A stretch of DNA of 64,000 bases from Clarkia xantiana subsp. parviflora. Lineage: Eukaryota; Streptophyta; Magnoliopsida; Myrtales; Onagraceae. The notes under the pieces are model-generated. The model was not told the origin of the DNA. It did not search any database and worked only from the letters and a program-made list of their open reading frames with translations. The translations under genes were made by a program, and so were the position numbers. Location: contig JAPTYO010000012.1 in assembly GCA_036873135.1 (NCBI GenBank), forward strand, positions 6,766,090 through 6,830,089, in the 5' to 3' direction. Shown here piece by piece: positions 55,254-64,000 of this stretch. Position 1 is the first letter of the stretch. Every line of letters starts with the position of its first letter.

Positions 55254-56785
55254 TCACCACTGAAAATGTTTCATCGTTCTGCCATCGAGGTCTTCCAGAT
55301 ACTTCCTCACCTGAGAGTCGTTAAACGGTGGGCCATTGCCGCTGATCACCACCTTAGGAATCCCGTATCTGGACACAATGCGGGTTTGGAGGAACTTGAC
55401 GATCTGGTTTCCCGTTGTTCTGGCCAATGCCTTCGCCTCTATCCATTTTGAAAAATAATTGATAGCTACAAGTAAATACTTACATTGTCCTTGTGCTTGT
55501 GGAAGAGGTCTCACCAAGTCGATGCCCCACTGCGCGAAGGGCCAATCGCTCTTGATGGATGTCAGGTTGGCAGCCGGGGCTACGATACTCGGGGCGTACT
55601 CCTGGCATGCGTCGCATGATCGGACCAACGCTATTGCTTCTTTGTTCATCGTGGGCCAGTAGTAGCCCAAGCTCAACACTTTCCTCAAAATAGATCGGGC
55701 CCCTCCGTGACAAGCCGCGATCCCCTCATGCATTTCCTTCAGGATTCGACTGGCGTACTTTGTCGGGTTCAAGCGAACTTGATGGAGCCTTATCCGTTCA
55801 AACGCCATGGTGAGGTCGTGCACGTGATCCTCAGCTTGTCGGGACTTCACCAGCATATCATCCTCGTAGGTTTCCATGGTTTCTCCCAACATATCTTTCA
55901 GATCTTTTATGGGGACGGGACGTCCAAACTCTTCTCTGGGATCCGTGTCTGTCTGGAGGACAGTCATGGTCTCTCGCCTCCTCCTCCGGGTGGCGTTAAC
56001 ATTGCATTTCCGGGAAGCCACCTGGTCACCTTTAACCTCCCCGACTCCGTGGTCGGTTGGGAACTTCATCTTCTGGTGCACAGTCGAGGCGACTGCCATT
56101 AGGGGATTGAGAGTGGTTCTCCCAATAATTGCGTTGTAGGTCCCCGCAGAATCAACCACGACAAATTCCACGTTCCTCCTTTCTGACTTCCACCCGCTAC
56201 CAAACTCCACTGGTAAGGTGATTACTCCCAACGGGTAGGAAGTTGAGCCAGAGAATCCAATCATCGGGAAGTTTGCCTCCTTCAGATCTTTCTTCGTCTT
56301 CCCCATGGCTTCCAGCGCGTCCATGAATAGGATGTCAGAGGAGCTTCCTCCGTCAATCAGGATTCTCTTCAGCTCGAACCCGCCTACATCCAGAGTTACC
56401 ACCAGGGCATCGTCGTGCGGAGTCTCTACTCCTATGAGGTCTTCGGATGAGAAGGAGATTACCATCTCTTCTTTCAGGGTCCAGGATCGGGACCTCTTAC
56501 CCAGCACCACCGCCGTGGGGATTCTAGAGGCGTACACTTCTCGAGCGGATGAGGCATCACCTCCAGCAGCAAATCCTCCATGAATCACGTTGATGACTCG
56601 TCTCTCTTTGCGAACACCGGATGACTCTGGATCAGTTCTCTTTTTCTTCGGGGACCGATCGCGGGATCGAGAGCGGGACCGCGATCGAGACCCAGAGCGG
56701 GACCTGCATCGTTTGTCTCCAACAAACTCCTTGAGCTTTCCCTTCTGGATTAGCTTTTCAATCTCCTTTTTCAGCTCTCGACGGT
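55254..56785 (-). pseudogene. Gag-pol of element C with three in-frame internal deletions
   Basis: One open frame from the D2 junction to a stop at 55254. Order: zinc-knuckle tail and Arg-Ser tract (~56,780-56,640), protease with IDGGSS (~56,365), then a jump. Relative to B about 0.6 kb of RT is missing, leaving only the catalytic region, where YVDD reads YEDD (~55,870). A second jump of about 1.4 kb removes the rest of RT and both RNase H domains. The integrase HHCC finger and the first two catalytic Asp regions follow (the second reads ISGNG instead of ISDNG). A third jump of ~0.5 kb removes the catalytic Glu and fuses to the terminal DGRTMKHF segment. Frame is kept at all three joins; a small shift near the end costs the last ~10 residues. 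Confidence 0.85.
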
Positions 56786-57651
56786 TGTTAGGTTATGAGA
56801 TCTAGGTCAACGGGTGGTCGGCTTTGATCTCGCTCCTTACTGGGGATGTGTGTGATCCGGTGTTTCTGAGTTGCCCTGTCTTAGCCTATCTTCTTCTTTC
56901 CTTCCTTCCTTCCTTCCTTTGCTTCTTCTCTCCTTCTACCCTGCAGAAGGGGCAATACCAGACACGGAGGGGGGGGGGGTGGTGCCTGGTGAACCCTCTC
57001 CGATGCCTAAGTCAGTATTCTTCTAGAGAGATAAAGCTAGAGAGATGTCAGAGCTAAATTGTCCAAATGGCCAAGATAATCAAATGAGTTGTGAAGGTGG
57101 GGTATTTATAGGCAACGGTGTCATTAAGGTGGCTTAATGACATCGTTAGCCTTTAAACACAATTAATTAACCTTTAAGCACATAATTAAAATCTTAGGAT
57201 TCGGAGAAGGTAGGCGGCGTGAACCGAGTGTGGGTGTCCGAAAATAGCGCAGGGGCCCTTGGGGGAGGAGAAATCCGACCCCCAAGGGTAGGGGTTGGGT
57301 GAGGGCACCCAACCCCTCCTAGGGAGGATGGGGTTGGCCAACCCCATCCCTCCTAGGAGAGATCGGGTTGGCCGACCCGATCTCTCCTAGGAGAGATCGG
57401 GTTGGTCCACCCGATCTCCCCTAGGAGAGATCGGGTTGGCTGACCCGATCTCTTCTAGGGGAGGTCGGGTGTGGCCACCCAACCTCACCTAGGTGAGTTT
57501 GCCTCGGCCGGACGAGCGCTCCGGCCTCGTCCGAGCCGTTGATGTGTTCGCGAAGTGTTCGGGTTGAAGTTTCGATTTACAACCGTTAATGGGACGATAA
57601 AAATACAACGGTTTGGAAGTCAACGGGTTCAAATTGGGCGTATATCCATCA
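56786..57651 (-). repeat. 3' LTR of D2 (866 bp)
   Basis: TGTTAGGTTATGAG...TATATCCATCA, followed by CATGCCCCCGAG (polypurine tract on -). It is ~170 bp longer than the D1 LTR because of an expanded hairpin array. TATA element CTATAAATAC on - (57102-57111). It also has a (CTTC)n run (56,893-56,920) and a G-run (56,970-56,980). Confidence 0.9.
57280..57500. repeat. Tandem array of palindromic units in the D2 LTR
   Basis: Five to six units of ~36 bp. Each is nearly self-complementary, e.g. arms GAGAGATCGGGTTGG and CCGACCCGATCTCTC, separated by CCTAGG-type joints, which are themselves palindromes. The D1 LTR has about two such units with other arm sequences (GGGTGTGGCCACCC). Confidence 0.9.
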
Positions 57652-59112
57652 CATGCCCCCGAGTCAACCAATGGCCTAACCCTTGATTGACTCTATTTCA
57701 GGATGGTATGATACGCGCAATTTGAAACCGGGGTTTTACCTTCTTTGTCTGAATGCTTGCTTACCCATGGATGCGTGCCTCTAACCCTGCCCCCTGTCTT
57801 ATGAGATAGAGGAATTGTAAACGTCAGAGTAGCACGGACGTGTGCCTAGGCACGCGTCTGTCTGAGGTGGGAGTAATGAACCTATCTTTGCTACAGGCAC
57901 GTATTCGAAAAATACACGCTTGCGTAAAGATGCAATACGAATGCAACTAAGTGACTTACGCTTCAATTTCGTGCCGGGATTCCATCTAAGTGAGGAAAAA
58001 ATTAATTTTGGCCAAAATTTTTCCTAAGTATGGAATGCTCCAAAAATAAAACTAACTTGATAGTTTTCTAAGTATAGAGATATACTTAACCATAGTAGAG
58101 AGGGATAAAAATGATGGTTTTTCCTTGGCCCTTAGATTTTATTTAAAGCTAGATGGATGGTGGTGATTAAAACCCTCTAAAAAACCCTATCATCCTTTTA
58201 ACATAAAAAAGGAGAGTTAGAAGAATACCTCAAAGAGTCACCATAGCCACCATCTTCCCTCTTCACTCACCCTTGGAGAGCAAGAAAGATTGGAGAGCAC
58301 CCCCAAGGAGGAGGACCGGCCAGATTTCTAGTGGTGAACCAGAAATTCCGACCGGCCAAGTAGAGGGAACGCCGGCGTTGGACGGAGGCGGCAGCTGGCT
58401 GGGACGGCAGCACAATAAACAGCGGCGCGGAGGGACGGCCAGGCGACGGTGAGGTCGCTGCCGGCGGGGACGGCTGCTGGTCCATCGAGGGCAGTCGACA
58501 GCGAAGGGGAACGACTCCGGTGCGACGTGCAGGGCTCTCCGGCGACGGTGGGGCGGGCGAGATCACCTCCGGCGACGGCAAGGCCTAAATTCCGGCGAGG
58601 GACTGATTTCCGGGGGTCTTCAAATTCGAAATCCGAACCCGTTTACCATATCGGGTCGGGTTTTCCGAAGGTCCGCTCTTTTCCTTTCCATTACCGCGTA
58701 AAACGTCAATTTTTGAATCGTTGATATTTGATTGTCGATGCTTGATTGCCGATGTTTAATTAAATGTGGGATTGCCGTATATAGTCGTTGGTAGTTGTGG
58801 ATTTGGGGAAAAATGTTTGCCGGTCGTCCGGATATGGTTTCTTGTCCGATTGGGTTATCTTGGTCTTGAATTTGATGTCGTACCGCCGTTGGTGTGTTAA
58901 TCTTTGTTGGAGGGTATAACGGTAATTTTTCCCAAAACCCGACCTTAGGCTCGGATAAATTATTCAACTTGATTGTCGTGGTGTCCTTGGCTTATGTTGA
59001 CTATCTTTGTTGGGTGTCTTTGGATCTTTGATTGTTGTCATTGGTTGGGTGTCGGAGTATTTCCGGTTCTTCGGAAATTTTCCTTGTTTTGATATTTGTC
59101 GTGTCGTGGCAG

Positions 59113-61571
59113 GTACTATACTCCTGGTGGTGTCCGCGTACACAGACTCTTCAGAGACGTCGTATTCTCCGAAGGATGAGTGAGTTCCTTTTCTCTTCCT
59201 TTTCGGTCGCATTACTTCCTTTCCTACTGCTAGCTTAGTACCGTGACCTTCATTGGGGTGTTAGTCGAAATTTGATTCGATCTTTGGGATTTCGTGCTAC
59301 CTTTGCCTTAGGTCTCGCTATCCTGTCAGAGAACCATCTCACTAGGTCCGATTACAACGAACACGTTACCCTAGGAGATATCTGTCCCCTAGATGAGCCT
59401 CTGTATCCTTTTCTCCCCTCCTTGGGGAACACTCGAGAGACGGTGACGGAGCCTCCTATAGGGAAGGTCGCCGTGTACCCCTCCCAGATCCGATGTGGGT
59501 TGAGGTTGCCTTACTGTGATGACCTCATAGAGTTGAGCAGGTTTTTCAGGATTTCTCCTGTGAACCTTGCCCCCAATGCCCTCCGTGTCTGGGTGGGCTT
59601 CCGGGTATTGTGCCATTGGTACTCCTGGAAGTACTCCCTCGTTCTATTCCGATGCTTCTATCGGTTCCAGTACCAGACGAAGGTGGGGTTTGCGAGTTTC
59701 GTAACTCGTCATCCGACCTTCAAGGATCCCCGATTTGCTGATTTCGGGTTGAGTGGGGTCGAGTGGGATACCTCCCTCCGTTTCGTGACCCGGAGTGACA
59801 ATTCGGCCAGTCACTGGGCTAAGCATTACTTCTTCATTACGGATCGATACGTCACTTGGTCGGTCTTGAATGAGGATCGGTCCGATGGTTGGCCTGCTTT
59901 CGGAGAGTTCTCTTCAGTTGATTTGAAGACTATGAAGATCATTCACGAGAGCAACAGGACTCGGTCATACTGTCCCGTGTCCTTAGTGACTGAGACGGAT
60001 CTTTACGAGGCCGGGATCAGTTTGACTCCTGACTCCGGGGGTTCGGTATGTCACTTGGTCTTTCCATCTTTATTTACCTTCTGCTCTTCCTTTGTAGGTT
60101 GGTTTCATGGAAAAACCTATAACGTGCAGGGAGCCCCTGTTGATCTGAGCAAGAGGAAGGCTCCTTCCAGTTCCACTCTGAAGAAATCCCCCATGCCTGG
60201 GAAGAAGGCTGGGGCCTCTGGTATGCTTTCTCCCATTTGCTTCTTTATGGTATAACTTATGTTTTCCTTATCTTGTTTTTCTTACCTTGCTAGGGCGCTC
60301 CCCCTTGGTGACTGAGAGGGTCGTCTCCGTTGGCAGAGATTCTGGACCTTCCAAGTCCAAGCCGCGGAGATCTGATTCTGAGGCCGGGGCCTCGGCTGCT
60401 AAGAGAAAGAAGGCTGTGGATCCTGCTTCGCCTACTGCTCGTCCTCCGACCCTATCTCGTGATAAGGAGATGGTGGTCGAAGAGGTGCCTTCCCTGGCTG
60501 ACAAAGGGAAGCGACCTGCTGGTGGTGGTTCCCCTGCCCCCCAGCCGAGGGCACGGTCCTCAGGTATGATCTCTACCTTGTTGCTGATCCTTCTATGTTT
60601 ATATTCTCCTTTGACTTGCTTTGCTTGTGTAGGTGGGCCTCCGACTTTAAGTCGGAAGGATTTCGCACGTCTTACTGATGAAGATGTTATTGGGTCTGAG
60701 TGGACTCCCTTCGCTGGTCTGAAGGAGTTCCACCTCGATAGCACCTCCTCTCTGCGGACTCCTGAGGTTGGCGTCCGCGTACTCCGCGGCGCCATCCCCC
60801 CTGGCGATCGTGTTGCTTCGCCCAAGTCTCCTGGGGAGACTCGGCGCTTTGTTCAAGGGGTACTTTCTCGTTATGCACATGTGAGTTGTTCCTTGCTTTC
60901 CTCTTATTACTTTCATAATGGCTATCTTTCGATTACTCATCCCTTGTTTGAATTGTTAGGGTATGTCTGACATGGTGAACATGTCCTCGCTCGTGCTCGA
61001 GTTATCTGACGAGAAGAAGACCCTTGAGGACAGCCAGGTCTCTCTCAAGGCGGAGGTCGCCACTGCTGCTGAGAAGGCGCGTGTATCTGATTTGAGGATG
61101 CAGGAGCTCCGGGACCAGGTGTCGTTGCTTGAGACTACTGTGGGCAGTTTGCTCCGGGAAGCTGAGGTTGCCGCGTCGCTCCATTCTGAGGAGTTGCGGA
61201 AGTTGGAGGCTAAGTGTCGGGCGGAGGAGAGGACTGTCGCGTTGTCTGAGTACAAGGCCTCCTCTGCCTTCACTGCCGATTATAGCGCGCGTCTCACTCA
61301 GGAGATGAACCAGTTCGGTGAGTATCTGGTTGATCACATTTTCCGCATTGATCCTCAGTTCCCGTTTGGTGACCTTGGTGACTTTGGGCCATACGCCACT
61401 GGCTACGTGACTGTTCTGATGGGTCAGGCTGCTGTTGCAGACGAGCCTGCCCCTGCCCAGGTGGATGCTACACCTGTGGAGATTGGTACCTCAGACTCCT
61501 CCTTTTCATCCATTTCCGCTTGCGGTTCAGCTTCAGGGGGTGAGGGTGACTCCCCTGAAGGTTCTGAATGA
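59113..61571 (+). CDS. Antisense additional gene (aORF) of D2, multi-exon
   Basis: Exons by comparison with D1: 59113-59179, 59312-60220, 60294-60563, 60633-60880 and 60960-61571. Introns are 132, 73, 69 and 79 bp, each GT...AG at the same codon positions as D1. All exons are open. N-terminal domain with SDYNEHVTLG, ALRVWVGFRVLCHW and KHYFFITDRYVTW; Lys/Ser/Pro-rich middle (SKPRRSDSEAGAS); coiled-coil C-terminus (SSLVLELSDEKK); Ser-rich end. The leader (57,652-59,112) is GC-rich around 58,260-58,700 and contains no frame conserved with D1, so it is probably untranslated. The start codon is uncertain (59176 or upstream). Confidence 0.8.
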
Positions 61572-61969
61572 CGTGTTTATCTCATGCTATCCTTGTATAT
61601 ATAACTACACTCCTTCTCCCCTTGTATGGGTTGAGTGTCTTTTGAGATTGTGATGGTGTTTGTTGTTACTTTCCTTTGCCGCATTGTGTTGTTGACTACG
61701 TGGTTCGTTTGCCTTTACATTAGTGCTTCTCATGCTTTTGTATATATCTCTTTGGTTATGGGCTCTTCTCTTGATGTGTTTCCTTTACTTGTCTTTCTTT
61801 CGTGCTTTCCTTCATGTCTTACCTGCCATTTCATAAAGAAAAAACATTACTTGTTCTTCACATTACTTTACTTAGAAATTTCTTTCTCATGGTATCCTTC
61901 TGAGCATGGTATCCTTCTGAGCATGGTATGATGATCTCTTCTGATACCCCTTACACGGTATACGTTGTA

Positions 61970-62605
61970 CTGTTAGACCAAAGATACGCTCTTGGTGGGC
62001 GTCGAAATCTGTTCACGAGACAGGCTCTCGGACGGCACTTAACGTTTCACAGGATAGGCTCCCGGAGGGCTCAAGTTAGACCAAAGATACGCTCCTGGTG
62101 GGCGTCGAACTGGTAGTTTGAAATCTACCTCAAGATACGCTCTTGGGGGCGTCGAACTGGTAGTGTTTTTTCTACCTCAAGATACGCTCTTGGGGGCGTC
62201 GAATCTGGTAGGTTGCAAATCTACCTCAAGATACGCTCCTGGGGGCGTCGAATTCGTAGTTTTTGGAAACCACTCTCAAGATACGCTCTTGGTGCGTCGA
62301 AGTCGTAGTGTAATAACTACTCTCAAGATACGCTCTTGGGGGCGTCGAAGGTTGTAGTATGAACACTACTCTCAAGATACGCTCTTGGGGGCGTCGAAGT
62401 TCGTAGTTTTTGGAAACCACTCTCAAGATACGCTCTTGGTGCGTTGAAGTCGTAGTGTAATAACTACTCTCAAGATACGCTCTTGGGGGCGTCGAGGGTC
62501 GTAGTATGAACACTACTCTCAAGATACGTTCTTGGGGGCGTCGAATGTCGTAGTATGAATACTACTCTCAAGATACGCTCTTGGGGGCGTCGAACCTGTC
62601 ATTGA
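61970..62605. repeat. 49-bp tandem array at the convergence point (D2)
   Basis: About 11-12 units of 40-49 bp, same core as D1 (CAAGATACGCTCTTGGGGGC and GTCGAA), more variable in the GTAGT...ACTAC part. Flanks 61,572-61,969 and 62,606-62,861 resemble those in D1 and show no gene. Confidence 0.93.
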
Positions 62606-62861
62606 CTTGGAGTCATATCTGTGTAAGGATAACTTCGTGATTATACCACCACATTCACTGGAAAATACTTTTTGAATAACTACTACTCTCTTAGGAGCAT
62701 TCATGTTTTTGTACACTCGGGATGCCTTGGTGCACCAAGACATCCTTTGTAGGAAATCAAAGATAGTTGTAGAGTTGGAGTAACTTCGTGAGTTCTCCTT
62801 CTCAAGAGTTGTTTTTTGAAAAGCTTGTAAAGCTAAAACATGCGAAATGCTAAATATGAAA

Positions 62862-64000
62862 CTAAGGATATGGGGTGGTCACTGTGTCTGTTGCCACGTA
62901 CTCCTTAAAGCTTCCATTGTAAATCATTTCTTCCACTTCCACCTTCAACACCATGCAGTTGTTGGTTTGATGCCCCCAGGTCCCATGGTACTCACACCAA
63001 CCCTGTGCATCTCTTCCTAGGAAGGCCTTGCCTTCCTCCCTGCATGTTGGTAGCTCTTGCTTGAGGTGCTTGTGGAAAATTTCTTCTATGCTGAGTGTGA
63101 GGGGTGTGAATGTGAAATTGACACCTCCTCCCAATGTGTCCATTTCTCTTCCTCTCTTCGGAACTTCATCCAACTGCTCCGCTTCCTGTGCAAATGCCTT
63201 GTCCAGCCTTGCCTTGAGCTCTCTCATTGTGCTCGTCATGACCACCTCATAGAGCCCTCCATAGGTCCCAAATGAGTTTGGATGCATGTTTCTAATGAAT
63301 GCCCTTACTGCTTCTCCCCTTGTGATGTCCATGTTGGCACCATAATTGAAGAATCTCTGGAAATAGCTTGATATAGACTCCCGCGGCATTTGCTTGATAT
63401 CATCTATGTAGCGGAAGCCTCTTAGGATGGAGTTCCTTGTTCTGTTACCTATTGTGGTGTCTGGCTGCCAAGGTATGGATGTCACCTTCACAGCCTTGCT
63501 CCTGTGTCTCCTTGTAGGCACTGTTTGAAAAAACTGCCTGCTCAGACGGAGTGTCACTCCACTCCTCCTACTTCCTTGCCTTTGTCTCTTTCCCCTCCTT
63601 CTTCTATCCTGGTTGGCTCCTACCATGACCACAGCCACTGTGTCTGTCCCGTGTGATCCACGTCTCATTGAGTTGACGTAGCACTGCCTTGCAGTGCGTT
63701 GATCACCCAGGACCTCTCCAACCCCGTTCTCCGTGATGTACTTCAGCTTCTGGTGAACAGTGGATGGCACTATTTCATAGGGGTTTATGGTTGTCCTTCC
63801 TAGGATCCCATTGTAGGCTCCCAGGCTTTCAACCACCAAGAAATTGACATTTACCTTCAGCTGGGTCCATCCTTGGCCCATGGTTACTGGTAGGGTTATC
63901 ATTCCCAGGGGGTAACTTGTTGCCCCTGAGAAGCCAACTAGAGGGAAGTTGACCGGTTTGATGTCTGCTTTGGTTTTCCCTATCTCTTCTAACACTCTCA
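62862..64000 (-). CDS. Protease-Gag frame of D2, permuted order (partial)
   Basis: Open from the window end to a stop at 62862 (~379 codons visible). The first ~120 codons match the retropepsin-associated region of B and C (LVGFSGATSYPLGMITLPV, LGRTTINP, STVHQKLKY, GVGEVLGDQ); the catalytic DGGSS would lie just beyond the window. A ~70-residue basic linker follows (RRRRGKRQRQGSRR). Then comes a Gag core (RESISSYFQRFFNYGAN, RGEAVRAFIRNMHPN, TMRELKARLDKAF) and a zinc knuckle WCEYHGTWGHQTNNC, ending TTPYP. In B the order is Gag, knuckle, protease. No RT, RNase H or integrase lies between this frame and the tandem array. What lies upstream is outside the window. Confidence 0.85.
   Translation of the reverse strand, partial: RVLEEIGKTKADIKPVNFPLVGFSGATSYPLGMITLPVTMGQGWTQLKVNVNFLVVESLGAYNGILGRTTINPYEIVPSTVHQKLKYITENGVGEVLGDQRTARQCYVNSMRRGSHGTDTVAVVMVGANQDRRRRGKRQRQGSRRSGVTLRLSRQFFQTVPTRRHRSKAVKVTSIPWQPDTTIGNRTRNSILRGFRYIDDIKQMPRESISSYFQRFFNYGANMDITRGEAVRAFIRNMHPNSFGTYGGLYEVVMTSTMRELKARLDKAFAQEAEQLDEVPKRGREMDTLGGGVNFTFTPLTLSIEEIFHKHLKQELPTCREEGKAFLGRDAQGWCEYHGTWGHQTNNCMVLKVEVEEMIYNGSFKEYVATDTVTTPYP

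Larger units (their letters stand above)
50113..56785 (-). mobile_element. Element C: Tat-lineage retrotransposon inserted in D1
   Basis: Left (3') LTR 50113-50809, PPT, aORF on +, 27-bp array, and internally deleted gag-pol on - running up to 56785, where D2 begins. The five bases before the LTR are GCCCT (50108-50112), the expected left target duplication; the right LTR is beyond the window. It is the same family group as A/B but a different subfamily, closer to the solo LTR at 29389. Confidence 0.92.
56786..64000 (-). mobile_element. Element D2: rearranged Tat-related retrotransposon inserted in C
   Basis: LTR 56786-57651 preceded by ACGGT (56781-56785, expected left target duplication), PPT, spliced aORF (+), 49-bp array, and a protease-then-Gag frame (-) open to the window end. 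It is the second copy of the D1 family; the two differ by roughly 10-15% in the aORF exons. The junction falls inside the Gag zinc-knuckle region of C, so D2 is the most recent step in this nest. Confidence 0.9.

Noticed and set aside
1..64000. Host genes, tRNA or rRNA genes
   Set aside because: I looked for non-transposon domains and for tRNA-like A/B boxes with cloverleaf potential and found none that I can support; this is limited by manual reading.

Overview
This window is repeat-dominated DNA from a flowering plant. I find no host protein-coding gene, rRNA, tRNA or CRISPR. Almost every base belongs to LTR retrotransposons, many nested in one another. The plant assignment rests on Ty3/gypsy Tat-lineage elements (two RNase H domains, a tRNA-Asp-type TGGCGCCGT primer site, an antisense extra gene), Ty1/copia elements with the plant TGGTATCAGAGC primer site, and a non-autonomous hAT transposon. 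The species cannot be read from the sequence.

Layout, left to right. (1) 1-5372: 3' part of Tat element A (gag-pol on +). (2) 5373-5959: spacer with simple repeats. (3) 5960-17433: near-complete Tat element B (gag-pol on -), 761-bp LTRs differing at 7 sites, TSD GTAAT. A and B are the same family, tail to tail, so they form an inverted repeat of about 5.4-kb arms. (4) 17434-18433: remnant of an older LTR element (G), whose LTR B split. (5) 18434-42698: copia element E2 (-), whose LTR was split by related copia element E1 (+, 18478-35045, TSD CACGG). E1 carries a gag-only element F in its 5' LTR and a solo Tat LTR (29389-30152, TSD AACAT). E2 carries a 679-bp hAT-like element (39046-39724, 8-bp TSD). 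(6) 42699-43814: second copia piece E3. (7) 43815-64000: three right-open nested elements: D1 in E3, C (a relative of A/B) in D1 at 50113, and D2 (same family as D1) in C at 56786.

How the parts work together. A, B, C, D1 and D2 share one plan: gag-pol (or its remnant) on one strand, an additional intron-containing gene (aORF) on the other strand between the pol 3' end and the 3' LTR, and a tandem-repeat array where the two converge. In A, B and C the aORF has its own TATAAAA box and an identical ATG-TCT-G|GT first-exon junction. Most unusual is the D family: it shows no RT, RNase H or integrase here, and its coding strand reads protease first and then Gag/zinc-knuckle, the reverse of the normal order. 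Almost all copies carry frameshifts, stops or internal deletions; B is the youngest and least damaged.
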